Below, piece after piece: positions 62,501 through 64,000 of a stretch of DNA of 64,000 nt (position 1 is the first letter of the stretch; each line of letters opens with the position of its first letter). Origin of the DNA: Opisthorchis felineus (lineage: Eukaryota > Platyhelminthes > Trematoda > Opisthorchiida > Opisthorchiidae); contig SJOL01002940.1 of NCBI GenBank assembly GCA_004794785.1, positions 50,125 through 114,124 of the forward strand, in the 5' to 3' direction. The position numbers and the translations under genes are program-made. The notes beneath the pieces were generated by a model. The model was not told where the DNA came from, did no database searches, and saw only the letters and a list, made by a program, of their open reading frames with translations.

Positions 62501-63319
62501 CAATCGTTTCCTTACCTCGTTAAACACCTGTGGATAAACCTGCCAAATCGATCATTAAAAAAAACAGAAAACGTTTGGTGTAGTAAGTTAAAGAATACAG
62601 TCGTTTCCGATGTCGCAAATGCTTAACTAATACCATGCACAGACGATTTGGATAACTGCTCCCGGGGGGGGGAGTAAACCGCCCTGCAACTTCTCGTCAA
62701 TCGCTGAAACTTGCTAATGGGTTTCCGTATTCTTTTTGTCATTGCACGTTTACTTGTAAAGTTTCGTTTTTTTCCTTCAACAAAAAAATACATGAGTGTA
62801 CGAATACGTTTTCCAACCGTAGGTACAAACTAAGCTTATCGGCGAGAATTACAACTGCCTACAGTGTATAGGAACAAGAGAACAGCGAAACATCCAACTG
62901 TAGAATGAGGCTTCACGAATAGAACACTGTCGCCAATTTCTGTACTTCACAAAGCGTTAGTTGAAGGGAACTCACCGTCTTTTCTTCCCATGTCTGTTTA
63001 GCTTCAGCTGGTGAGGTTTCGTTAGGTTCTCCGACCTCCCCTTCTGAATCAGAGGCTACAATGTAGATAGGCTTGTCAGTAACTGCCCAAAATGGGTCGG
63101 AAATACAGCAAAAGCAAAGCGGGTTAAGAAGGGAAACATGTCACATGACCCATAATTCCTACTCTGAAAACTCATCACCCGGAAACCCAGGTATGACAAG
63201 ATCGTCTAACGCGACCTTCCGATCGTGGCCTGGGTCGCCCTGAGTATTGACCGATGGAGAGCCAGCCACACTGCACAGCATTCGGCTGGGGATGAATGGT
63301 GGCCTATGCAGACACCCGC
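2488..63319 (-). CDS. BCR/ABR-like: BCR/ABR-like DH-PH-C2-RhoGAP gene (whole visible locus, multi-exon, 5' end outside window)
   Basis: The visible exons encode, in order, a linker, a diverged DH (Rho guanine-nucleotide exchange) domain, a PH domain, a C2 domain and a RhoGAP domain. This order is characteristic of the BCR/ABR family, which controls Rac/Rho/Cdc42 GTPases at membranes and the cytoskeleton. Exons were found by reading acceptor and donor sites on the minus strand. From the 22.2 kb exon to the stop codon every phase joins cleanly; the 32.4, 30.6 and 26.4 kb exons also join. The best matches to the family are the C2 segment IEVDSF..WNE and the GAP segments [16 protein letters not shown] and VNKM..GNLS. 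The N-terminal region of BCR (oligomerisation and kinase-like part) is not in the window. Introns range from 85 bases to over 11 kb. Weak points are the exons at 43.7, 41.8 and 39.4 kb and a missing PH strand. A diverged paralogue is possible, but a different family is unlikely. Confidence 0.9.
2732..3846. other. Intron between the last two exons
   Basis: It holds a hammerhead-bearing repeat at 3.08-3.34 kb. Nothing else was recognised. Confidence 0.5.
3079..3345 (+). repeat. Hammerhead-bearing dispersed repeat, older copy
   Basis: The blocks aaatctcgaatatcgtacca, catgaggcggcct, cacattcagttg, ataaacgagagattcagttg and aacataaggttgac match family 1 in plus orientation, diverged more than the 33.3 and 50.2 kb copies. 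The motif at 3271-3322 keeps CTGATGAG, but GAAA has become GAAG and the cleavage triplet is lost. Confidence 0.75.
3847..4048 (-). CDS. BCR/ABR-like: RhoGAP exon with a lineage-specific insert
   Basis: The acceptor is gtttattcaacag and the donor CTCAC|GTAAGT. The 202-base exon enters in phase 1 and leaves in phase 2. The first half ([20 protein letters not shown] and on to SELPEGSA) has no counterpart in BCR/ABR and adds roughly 30 residues between two GAP helices. The second half, [20 protein letters not shown], is the standard L-L-x-x-L-P-x-x-N-x-x-x-L helix pair. Confidence 0.92.
4245..4405 (+). repeat. Repeat family 2 copy
   Basis: The blocks caatgctgaaaagccgaaga, caactgtatgatccttattgg, aaatcatcagtggtgcgcat and cacactgctgatcag follow the family-2 order; the middle is shortened. 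Confidence 0.6.
5536..5571. repeat. TA dinucleotide microsatellite
   Basis: About 17 uninterrupted ta units. Confidence 0.95.
5810..6260 (+). mobile_element. Internally deleted LINE (endonuclease start plus C-terminal tail)
   Basis: [20 protein letters not shown], then [15 protein letters not shown], match the start of the apurinic-type endonuclease of RTE/CR1 retrotransposons (W-N-V-R-T and L-S-E-T-R). A stop and a frameshift follow, after which [10 protein letters not shown] continues the domain. From 6150, [18 protein letters not shown] matches the C-terminal R-L-R-W-L-G-H-V-x-R-M tail. The whole reverse transcriptase is missing, so the copy was deleted to about 450 bases. It is oriented opposite to the host gene. 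Confidence 0.7.
7931..8065 (-). CDS. BCR/ABR-like: RhoGAP exon with the catalytic lysine
   Basis: The acceptor is ttaattctcatttcag and the donor TTGTTG|GTGAGT. The 135-base exon is in phase 1-1. It contains [20 protein letters not shown], which corresponds to the conserved A-x-x-L-K-x-x-F-R-E-L-P helix. Its K and R stabilise the fold and the GTPase contact. The intron before it is only 85 bases, in contrast with the kilobase introns elsewhere. Confidence 0.95.
8151..8326 (-). CDS. BCR/ABR-like: RhoGAP exon with the arginine finger
   Basis: The acceptor is cactattctcttcag and the donor CCAAG|GTTGG. The 176-base exon enters in phase 2 and leaves in phase 1. It encodes 58 residues, including [17 protein letters not shown] and [20 protein letters not shown]. 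The arginine in GIYR is the catalytic finger that RhoGAPs insert into the GTPase active site. The flanking G-x-x-x-E-V-G-I-Y-R pattern is nearly identical to BCR/ABR. A 12-residue polar stretch ([12 protein letters not shown]) replaces the usual short link before VP. Confidence 0.96.
9569..9712 (-). repeat. Hammerhead-bearing repeat copy, decayed core
   Basis: On the minus strand it reads CTGAATAG in place of CTGATGAG, followed by an intact stem II, CGAAAC and GTC. Its flanks (gaaatacactcatttgcag; ctacctcatgttctacttg) are typical of family 1. Confidence 0.75.
9811..9894. repeat. Repeat family 3 copy with an inverted half
   Basis: Bases 9811-9850 match the start of the 49.4 kb copy in the same orientation. 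Bases 9851-9894 match the following 44 bases of that copy in reverse complement with only a few differences. Confidence 0.65.
10557..10886. repeat. Long imperfect inverted repeat
   Basis: The left arm (10557-10674) and right arm (10753-10886) are inverted copies around a spacer of about 78 bases. Matching segments include gattggtgtattc / gaatacaccaatc, gatcagttggcagtca / tgactgccaactgatc, and ggatttctacaatcaactga / tcagctgattgtagaaatcc. The right arm ends in a hammerhead-like module. Confidence 0.85.
10858..10900 (+). ncRNA. Decayed hammerhead-like module of a second type
   Basis: AATCC pairs with GGATT (stem I), and GGTTG pairs with CCAAC (stem II, loop cccatg). Then come CGAAAC and GTC. 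The layout is that of a hammerhead. The CUGAUGA half of the core has been replaced by CTTGGAAAA, so it is inactive as written. Confidence 0.45.
12030..12320 (+). repeat. Repeat family 2, long copy
   Basis: The blocks ttgaagctaatctatgctgg, aagctgtttcgtttttattgg, aaatcatta, ttcggccacc, gctgatcggcagtgtgatt and gactagtcccccgagtgatg occur in the same order as the 48.2 kb copy. Confidence 0.65.
12422..12636 (-). repeat. tRNA-derived SINE, reverse orientation
   Basis: On the minus strand it reads gagatagctcagtggttaga (A box), then ggttcgtggttcaaaccc (B box). The tail (caccgaaagggtgctacaac) is shared with the 18.3 kb copy. Both promoter boxes are closer to consensus here than in the 18.3 kb copy. 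Confidence 0.85.
13939..14048 (-). CDS. BCR/ABR-like: Last C2 strand and start of the RhoGAP domain
   Basis: The acceptor (tcccatttctacttggcag) and donor (GTCAG|GTAAGT) are both strong. The 110-base exon enters in phase 0 and leaves in phase 2. It begins [13 protein letters not shown], matching the final C2 strand (IEVKLSVKF in BCR), and ends [13 protein letters not shown], matching GVFGVKIAVVTKR at the start of the GAP domain. Confidence 0.9.
14049..17505. other. Intron between C2 exons
   Basis: No repeats shared with the rest of the window were recognised. It holds a run of Gs near 16678-16687. Several plus-strand open frames (15566-15751, 17001-17309) have no identifiable homology. Confidence 0.4.
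17506..17577 (-). CDS. BCR/ABR-like: C2 domain exon
   Basis: The acceptor is ctgttttctgaaacag and the donor GGACG|GTAAGTGAG. The 72-base exon in phase 0-0 encodes [20 protein letters not shown] and ends SPRT. It occupies the position of the DRLMGKGQVQLDP segment of BCR. The next exon continues with the last C2 strand. Confidence 0.85.
17973..18059 (-). CDS. BCR/ABR-like: C2 domain exon
   Basis: The acceptor is attgttctgttacag and the donor GTCAAG|GTGAGA. The 87-base exon is in phase 0-0. It reads [20 protein letters not shown]. After the preceding WNE this corresponds to EFEIELEGSQTLRILCYEK in BCR, the central strands of the C2 sandwich. Join phases fit exactly. Confidence 0.9.
18060..20303. 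other. Intron in the C2-coding region
   Basis: It contains a tRNA-derived SINE at 18301-18500. A minus open frame at 18.9-19.25 kb was examined but does not fit by phase. Confidence 0.5.
18301..18500 (+). repeat. tRNA-derived SINE
   Basis: The 5' end reads gagatggctcagtggttaga, an A box, followed about 30 bases later by gtggatcgaactc, a B box. A non-tRNA tail follows (ctatgtttggaaaatctggc ... ggcgctgaaagggtgctaca). A second copy with the same tail lies at 12.42-12.64 kb in reverse, so this is a SINE rather than a functional tRNA gene. Confidence 0.8.
20304..20401 (-). CDS. BCR/ABR-like: C2 domain exon, core strands
   Basis: The acceptor ends tgcttcaaaag and the donor is AATGAG|GTAAGC. The 98-base exon enters in phase 1 and leaves in phase 0. 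It reads [20 protein letters not shown], then SNPQWNE. The EVDSF and P.WNE motifs are hallmarks of the BCR/ABR C2 domain, and the spacing between them is conserved. Together with the neighbouring exons this is the strongest evidence for the family outside the GAP domain. Confidence 0.93.
20402..22153. other. Intron in the C2-coding region
   Basis: It holds a family-2 repeat copy at 20.51-20.64 kb. Nothing else was recognised. Confidence 0.5.
20513..20640 (+). repeat. Repeat family 2 copy
   Basis: The blocks gcatgctgaaaagtcgcgaa, cagctgtttcatccttagttg, gaatcatcattagc and agctaatcagccattcgtgacc match the other family-2 copies. Confidence 0.65.
22154..22193 (-). CDS. BCR/ABR-like: Small C2 domain exon
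   Basis: A 40-base exon lies between acceptor gaacgatccatccag and donor GAAG|GTGAGT, incoming phase 0 and outgoing phase 1. It encodes [13 protein letters not shown] and the first base of a glycine codon. It forms the first C2 strand and joins the next exon to give [14 protein letters not shown], matching the spacing of SSNLYCTLEVDSF in BCR. The phase match on both sides supports such a short exon. Confidence 0.8.
25075..25175 (+). repeat. Repeat family 3 copy
   Basis: It shares gggcaatgtttt, ggttggccgagtttcaaggc and agaacaagtcagcaag with the 49.4 kb copy. Relative to that copy it lacks about 20 bases in the middle. Confidence 0.55.
25229..25555. repeat. Inverted pair of hammerhead-bearing repeats
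   Basis: A minus copy (25229-25310) and a plus copy (25300-25555) face each other. Their hammerhead regions form arms of about 50 bases (25239-25290 and 25329-25382) around a short spacer. The minus motif reads TTGATGAG (C3 changed) with intact GCGAAACC. The plus motif reads CCGATAAG (two core changes) with GTGAAACC. Both ribozymes are probably inactive, but the RNA would fold into a strong hairpin. Confidence 0.8.
25963..26095 (-). CDS. BCR/ABR-like: Exon joining PH to C2
   Basis: The frame from acceptor aaatcgagccag to donor GTTATG|GTCAGT reads [14 protein letters not shown] and ends [11 protein letters not shown]. The end, joined to the next exon, gives [15 protein letters not shown], which matches GLYGFLN-VIVHSATG at the start of the BCR C2 domain in both length and pattern. 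Outgoing phase 0 is correct. Incoming phase is 2; an alternative acceptor at 26128 would add 11 residues in the same phase. The donor GTCAGT is unusual. Confidence 0.75.
26274..26600 (-). CDS. BCR/ABR-like: PH domain exon, last strand and C-terminal helix
   Basis: The acceptor ends ggcttgattcag and the donor is CTAT|GTAAGT. The exon has 327 bases, 109 codons in phase 0 at entry. It contains [13 protein letters not shown], then [21 protein letters not shown]. The second segment is the final strand and tryptophan-bearing helix of a PH domain (YTFLISSDYERAEW in BCR). A linker of about 50 residues rich in S, T, Q and N follows, longer than in vertebrates. As given, the exon exits in phase 0 but the next exon enters in phase 2; a run of six A at 26283-26288 may hold a one-base error. 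Confidence 0.88.
26601..30599. other. Intron of the PH region
   Basis: It contains a family-2 repeat at 29.8 kb, a minus-strand exon-like frame near 29.2 kb that does not fit the phase, and a plus-strand exon-like frame ending at 28145. A minus-strand open frame at 26637-26843 was also examined and not accepted. Confidence 0.5.
29815..29990 (+). repeat. Repeat family 2 copy
   Basis: The blocks ctgaagccaatccatgctga, aaagccgag, ttcatccttgttgggaatcat and cctgcgacctttcggccag follow the family-2 order. Confidence 0.65.
30600..30691 (-). CDS. BCR/ABR-like: PH domain exon, charged helix insert
   Basis: The acceptor is gctcttttttcag and the donor GACGAG|GTATCT. The exon is 92 bases, incoming phase 1 and outgoing phase 0. 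It reads [20 protein letters not shown] and ends MKRLDE. BCR and ABR have a long charged helix inserted in the PH domain at this point (ELDALKIKISQIKNDIQ in BCR). The phase fits both neighbours, and the codon split with the previous exon encodes D. Confidence 0.88.
31190..31290 (+). repeat. Possible tRNA-like SINE remnant
   Basis: The stretch contains ggctagcgtctgcaatggct, and about 50 bases later gtgggtttgatttcggc. These resemble weak A and B boxes of a pol III promoter. No second copy was found in the window. Confidence 0.25.
31309..31490 (+). repeat. Chimeric family 1 repeat with hammerhead
   Basis: The left half (31309-31393) is the family-1 5' block in minus orientation. From 31394 the sequence is the plus-orientation hammerhead end. 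The two halves are therefore joined head to head, which points to rearrangement or template switching. Confidence 0.7.
31411..31464 (+). ncRNA. Hammerhead ribozyme motif, core kept
   Basis: CTGATGAG, GAAAC and a GTT cleavage triplet are present, and TCCTAC pairs with GTGGGC apart from the outermost position. Stem II (CCGCGAGAAGAGT) is poorly paired, so activity is doubtful. Confidence 0.55.
32360..32568 (-). CDS. BCR/ABR-like: PH domain exon
   Basis: The acceptor is a C-rich tract ending attactatcag and the donor GTCAGTG|GTGAGT. The exon is 209 bases, incoming phase 2 and outgoing phase 1. It begins [11 protein letters not shown] and contains [24 protein letters not shown] corresponds to the K-W-Y-I-P-L-T-D-L strand of BCR/ABR PH domains. 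The loop between SKHKTG and KW is about 40 residues longer than in the vertebrate proteins. It joins in phase to the 30.69 kb exon. Confidence 0.88.
33270..33470 (-). repeat. Family 1 repeat copy, ribozyme part missing
   Basis: It has the same order of blocks as the 37.6 kb copy (cactcatttgcaaacaaattt, ctgaatctctcgttt, gccgcctcatgtttcag, gatattcgagatatcgcgat, gcactactcataaggttgct). It ends at the same place, just before the hammerhead. Sequence identity to the other copies is high, which suggests fairly recent activity. Confidence 0.85.
34745..35158. other. Assembly gap
   Basis: A run of 414 Ns. Open frames spanning it are artefacts. Confidence 1.
37571..37785 (-). repeat. Family 1 repeat copy, ribozyme part missing
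   Basis: From gcgaaatacactcatttgc through ctgaatccctcgttta, ggccacctcatgttccag and gcactactcataaggttgct, this is a nearly complete minus-orientation copy. It stops at the point where the hammerhead should begin. Confidence 0.8.
39287..39489 (-). CDS. BCR/ABR-like: Probable DH-PH linker and first PH strands
   Basis: A minus-strand open frame without a start codon runs between an acceptor (gatcagcgcacag) and a stop 6 codons past the proposed end. It contains [20 protein letters not shown], then [14 protein letters not shown]. The basic RKK, two amphipathic strands and a final charged-then-R.VFL pattern resemble the start of the BCR/ABR PH domain (VKKGEHRQLL ... LRHVFLFTD). The donor is unclear (TTA|GTCACC at best). 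The next PH exon at 32.57 kb enters in phase 2, so a further short exon is missing. Confidence 0.45.
41750..41850 (-). CDS. Possible exon at the end of the DH domain
   Basis: The open frame between acceptor ctgctcgtcag and donor GAATG|GTAAAA reads [20 protein letters not shown] and then [11 protein letters not shown]. Its outgoing phase 1 fits the 39.49 kb exon. Its incoming phase 2 does not match the phase 0 exit of the 42.4 kb exon, and similarity to the last DH helix is poor. The region must encode this helix somewhere, but this candidate is weak. Confidence 0.25.
42381..42476 (-). CDS. BCR/ABR-like: DH domain exon, C-terminal helices
   Basis: The acceptor ends cgatttcag and the donor is CAGAG|GTAATG. 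The 96-base exon is in phase 0-0. It encodes [18 protein letters not shown] and then [12 protein letters not shown]. This corresponds to the most conserved DH helix (V.R...LVLHDLLKHTP in BCR/ABR) and the P-D spacer after it. The usual V-D-R-V-T-R start is replaced by E-I-Q-R-Q-E, so the GTPase contact residues have drifted. Confidence 0.75.
43265..43425 (+). repeat. Hammerhead-bearing repeat copy, decayed
   Basis: The blocks gcaaatgagcatattt, aaatagaatataaagttga and gactgcacctg match family 1. CTGATGAGCCCCAAGAG is intact, but GAAA has become GAAC and the cleavage site reads tggtca. It lies antisense to the host gene within the intron between the 43.6 and 42.5 kb exons. Confidence 0.7.
43624..43799 (-). 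CDS. BCR/ABR-like: DH domain exon, upstream boundary uncertain
   Basis: The downstream boundary is a strong donor, GTGGAG|GTAAGC, in phase 0, and it joins in frame to the 42.5 kb exon. The open frame contains [12 protein letters not shown] and ends [15 protein letters not shown] lines up with the VAMEM segment of the BCR DH domain, and the end runs into the conserved V..R helix. The best acceptor (ttttactccag at 43799) gives incoming phase 1, while the preceding exon leaves in phase 0. So either a small exon is missing, an internal acceptor is used, or there is a sequence error. It is treated as probable. Confidence 0.5.
44087..44254 (-). CDS. BCR/ABR-like: DH (RhoGEF) domain exon
   Basis: A good acceptor (ccttttcgattattctccgtcag) and donor (TGTG|GTGAGT) bound a 168-base exon of 56 codons in phase 0-0. 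It contains [18 protein letters not shown] followed by [11 protein letters not shown]. This matches the BCR/ABR DH region in which an I-F-F helix leads to the E-I-H-K-E-F segment and then the D-L-F-Q helix. In Dbl-family proteins this helix pair helps form the GTPase-binding surface. Together with the neighbouring exons it identifies the exchange-factor half of the protein. Confidence 0.8.
44372..44443 (-). CDS. BCR/ABR-like: Small exon in the first part of the DH domain (probable)
   Basis: The acceptor is gatttttcaacag and the donor GGCAG|GTCAAT. The exon has 72 bases, 24 codons, and phase 0 at both ends, so it fits between the 51.1 kb and 44.25 kb exons. It reads [18 protein letters not shown] and ends SSQWQ. 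Only 117 bases of intron separate it from the next exon. The conserved acidic residue normally found in the first DH helix is not seen, so the match to DH is weak and the assignment rests on splice sites and phase. Confidence 0.5.
46608..46770 (-). repeat. Hammerhead-bearing repeat copy, decayed
   Basis: Read on the minus strand it contains CTGATGAGCCCCGAGAAG, but the GAAA segment has become AAAA and the cleavage-site region is altered. Flanking blocks (actcataaagttgc; ctactggagacc) match family 1. The ribozyme is presumably dead. Confidence 0.65.
47244..47735 (+). mobile_element. Possible decayed Ty3/gypsy integrase region
   Basis: An open frame of 163 codons is pyrimidine-rich and low in coding character. 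It contains [15 protein letters not shown], then [10 protein letters not shown], then [13 protein letters not shown]. These follow the order of a gypsy integrase: zinc-binding C..C, the PLQPLP segment, and the FTKWAEAFPIPNQEA segment. Catalytic D-D-E residues cannot be placed. It may instead be chance similarity in a biased composition. Confidence 0.3.
48230..48540 (+). repeat. Repeat family 2, long copy
   Basis: The order is gtgaatccactctatgctgaag, then caactgtttcatccc, gaacctgcgaccttcc, agtagtttggacac, ggccacgagctgatgacc, and a tail with gaccggctcctcgagtgacgg. The 12.04-12.32 kb copy has the same order. The element is non-coding and over 300 bases long, so it is probably a non-autonomous mobile element. 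Confidence 0.65.
48600..48660 (+). repeat. Short family 2 fragment
   Basis: The stretch gtgaagccaatctaagcta is the 5' block of repeat family 2 and stops after the ctaaaaag segment. Confidence 0.5.
49022..49240 (-). repeat. Repeat family 2 copy, reverse orientation
   Basis: Read on the minus strand this gives the family-2 order: gtgctaaaaagcc, then gctgtttcat, ttggaaattaccagaagtgcg, then a tail containing gagtggctgattggcag. Plus-oriented copies lie at 4.25, 12.04, 20.5, 29.8 and 48.2 kb. Confidence 0.6.
49433..49545 (+). repeat. Repeat family 3 copy
   Basis: The segment starting tagatttattgctgggcaa and continuing to aaggcggaaggcgaacc also occurs, diverged, at 25.08-25.17 kb. A partly inverted form occurs at 9.81-9.89 kb. 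No coding capacity is apparent. Confidence 0.6.
50228..50484 (+). repeat. Hammerhead-bearing dispersed repeat (best copy)
   Basis: This is the most complete plus-orientation copy of repeat family 1. It begins gaaatacactcatttgc, and a reverse copy of that 5' block occurs at about 50311-50338, so the first 110 bases can fold back. The conserved middle (caagtagaacataaggttga) and the hammerhead follow, then tcagcaaccttatgagtagtgcattac. The last block recurs in several other copies, in both orientations. Confidence 0.8.
50393..50444 (+). ncRNA. Hammerhead ribozyme motif, catalytic core intact
   Basis: The strand reads stem I arm GTGCCGAC, then CTGATGA, hairpin GCCCCAAGAAGAGC, then GAAA, a tiny stem III ending in GGTC, then GTGGGC. 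GTGGGC pairs with GCCGAC with one mismatch. All three invariant parts of the hammerhead core (CUGAUGA, GAAA and a GUC cleavage triplet) are present. Stem II has one mismatch relative to the family consensus CCCCAAGAAGGGC. Very short stem III is typical of animal type I hammerheads, which may work as dimers. Self-cleavage is expected but not shown. Confidence 0.75.
50990..51115 (-). CDS. BCR/ABR-like: Exon leading into the DH domain
   Basis: A very strong acceptor (cacctctctttcccttcag) precedes a 126-base exon ending TTGTCG|GTAGGT, both boundaries in phase 0. The 42 residues start [18 protein letters not shown] and end [15 protein letters not shown]. The final hydrophobic helix lies where the first DH helix begins in BCR/ABR. 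The basic RRKTS stretch could be a phosphorylation site, which is inference. Splice signals are among the best in the window; the domain assignment is moderate. Confidence 0.7.
53663..53720. repeat. CA-rich microsatellite
   Basis: Imperfect runs of cacaca alternate with short interruptions such as gttgcctcgacg. This is a degenerate dinucleotide repeat. Confidence 0.8.
54867..55986 (+). other. Cluster of plus-strand open frames, unidentified
   Basis: Open frames at 54867-55130, 55135-55386, 55402-55656 and 55786-55986 follow each other. The last three share one reading frame, separated by stop codons. Peptides such as [14 protein letters not shown] and [18 protein letters not shown] look protein-like, but I recognise no family. 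They could be a decayed mobile-element ORF or chance open frames antisense to the intron. Confidence 0.2.
58189..58497 (-). mobile_element. LINE (RTE/CR1-type) reverse-transcriptase fragment
   Basis: The frame contains [10 protein letters not shown] followed by [19 protein letters not shown]. This matches the block of non-LTR reverse transcriptases in which a catalytic F-D-S-V is followed by a helix and the LIKAFY element. The later [22 protein letters not shown] corresponds to the usual V..GV.QGC.LSP motif with substitutions. It is a short truncated copy lying in the same strand as the host gene. No endonuclease or YXDD box is present in the fragment. Confidence 0.7.
61654..61896 (+). mobile_element. 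Possible Penelope-like element fragment
   Basis: A plus-strand open frame of 80 codons begins with [18 protein letters not shown]. The phrase VLSLGP followed by a hydrophobic stretch resembles the segment ahead of the reverse transcriptase in Penelope-like elements. The downstream part (RRPED..., then [15 protein letters not shown]) is charged and helical, as in that region. No catalytic YXDD box or GIY-YIG nuclease is present, so it would be a short dead fragment. The call rests on one short motif recalled from the family. Confidence 0.35.
62976..63082 (-). CDS. BCR/ABR-like: Exon encoding an acidic linker upstream of DH
   Basis: A long pyrimidine-rich tract ends in gggcag, followed by a 107-base exon and the donor GACG|GTGAGT. 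Incoming phase is 1 and outgoing phase 0. The peptide begins [15 protein letters not shown] and ends AKQTWEEKT; it is acidic and serine-rich with no recognised fold. The intron to the previous exon is only 96 bases. The outgoing phase 0 fits the next recognised exon at 51115, but other exons could lie in the 11.8 kb between them. Confidence 0.6.
63179..63319 (-). CDS. BCR/ABR-like: Exon encoding a linker segment upstream of DH
   Basis: The acceptor ends in ttactttcaag and the donor is CCGG|GTGATG. The exon is 141 bases, incoming phase 1 and outgoing phase 1. It reads [10 protein letters not shown] at the start and [13 protein letters not shown] at the end. It joins in frame to the next exon at 63082, giving the junction [12 protein letters not shown]. 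No domain is recognised. The sequence is rich in small, polar and proline residues, as expected for the disordered region that precedes the DH domain in this family. The donor GTGATG is weak, so the exact 3' end is less sure. It is assigned to the BCR/ABR-like gene by strand, phase and position only. Confidence 0.55.
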
Positions 63320-64000
63320 CTTGAAAGTAATATACTTTGAGATTATAGAAGTGCACAATGCTGTTGCCCTCAGCAAGGATGAAAGGGCTGTATAGTGTTT
63401 GGCGGCTTTTTGGCACAGATCGAACCATCCTCCTCATCTTGGTAAGCAAGATGGTACTGTCAAGCATGCGAACCATTTTCGGTAACGCAATGTTCCGGCT
63501 GCACTTCGGTAGAGCTGATGGTTCGTTCGACCACTAAGAGCGCAAAGGTGGAATATCATTACATTTACCCCGATGGGCTATATGCAAACCTATTGTATGA
63601 TGCACCAGATGGTGCAAGAACCACCCATCATTTATTGTCTGTAACAGGTGTCAGTTCCTGGAACTCCTAAACTTGCAGCGCTGACCAATGCTGTGTGTGG
63701 TATGCAGTGGACTTAACTGAATCAACTCACTGCCATTCATATGCCGGAGGGTTCCCAAACATTATTGGCCGTTAAGTCGAAACAAGTGTTTAGTTAGCAA
63801 AGCACCATTCATAACTAAGTTACTGCTTTTAAGCTTGAAGTCTTTGCGGGAAGGAAAACTGATTAGCAAATTTTTAGCAGTTGTGTCTAATGGACGAATC
63901 TCGCCAGATCCAATCGTGGCCATTGGTGTAGTTTAACCAAGGTGTGAATGCGTAGTGCGGATGTCATTCTTCGAAAATGGTAGTTGCTCTGCAATGAGTC
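63320..64000. other. Intron or upstream sequence at the window edge
   Basis: No exon was recognised here. The first supported exon begins at 63319 with an incoming phase of 1, so at least one more upstream exon must exist. It is probably beyond the window. Confidence 0.4.

Larger units (their letters stand above)
51116..62975. other. Long intron with mobile-element remnants
   Basis: No exon of the minus-strand gene was securely found here. The recognised contents are a LINE reverse-transcriptase fragment (58.2-58.5 kb, minus), a possible Penelope-like fragment (61.65-61.9 kb, plus), and a CA-rich microsatellite at 53.67 kb. A run of plus-strand open frames lies between 54.87 and 55.99 kb. 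The rest is unannotated intronic sequence in which I see nothing specific. Confidence 0.5.

Overview
This window looks like a piece of a flatworm genome, most probably a trematode. It contains one large gene broken by long introns, and those introns are packed with old mobile-element copies. These include fragments of a non-LTR retrotransposon, a possible Penelope-like fragment, tRNA-derived SINEs, and a dispersed repeat that carries a hammerhead-ribozyme motif. There are no bacterial operons, rRNA genes or CRISPR arrays. The flatworm assignment is an inference from gene structure and repeat types; no database search was possible.

The main result is a multi-exon gene on the minus strand running from about 63.3 kb down to a stop codon at 2488. 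Its conceptual protein follows the domain order of the BCR/ABR family of Rho regulators: DH (RhoGEF), PH, C2, RhoGAP. I located the exons by reading splice sites and checking that reading-frame phases join. The C2 and RhoGAP half (exons between 22.2 and 2.5 kb) joins without a phase conflict and is secure. The PH exons at 32.4, 30.6 and 26.4 kb are also secure. The DH exons (51-41 kb) and the DH-PH junction (41.8-39.3 kb) are progressively less certain, and the two 63 kb exons encode an unstructured linker. The 5' end and the N-terminal region lie beyond 64 kb. The RhoGAP arginine finger, lysine and asparagine are all visible, so GAP activity is expected. The DH domain is strongly diverged.

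Layout (minus-strand gene): 64-63 kb, first visible exons; 62.9-51.1 kb, a long intron with a LINE reverse-transcriptase fragment and a possible Penelope-like fragment; 51.1-41.7 kb, the DH exons, with an intron (51.0-44.4 kb) full of repeats and a decayed region that may be a Ty3/gypsy remnant; 39.5-26 kb, the PH exons, with a 414-base assembly gap at 34.75-35.16 kb in the intron where one PH strand exon is missing; 26-13.9 kb, the C2 exons and the lead into the GAP domain; 8.3-2.5 kb, the RhoGAP exons and the stop codon; 2.5-0 kb, the 3' flank.

The most unusual non-coding signal is a dispersed element found at about ten places in both orientations. On one strand it reads CTGATGAG, then a short hairpin, then CGAAAC, followed by a GTC or GTT and a strand that pairs with the sequence before CTGATGAG. 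This is the layout of a type I hammerhead ribozyme, as known from Penelope-like elements, retrozymes and schistosome satellite repeats. A second, decayed hammerhead-like module sits in an inverted repeat at 10.56-10.89 kb.
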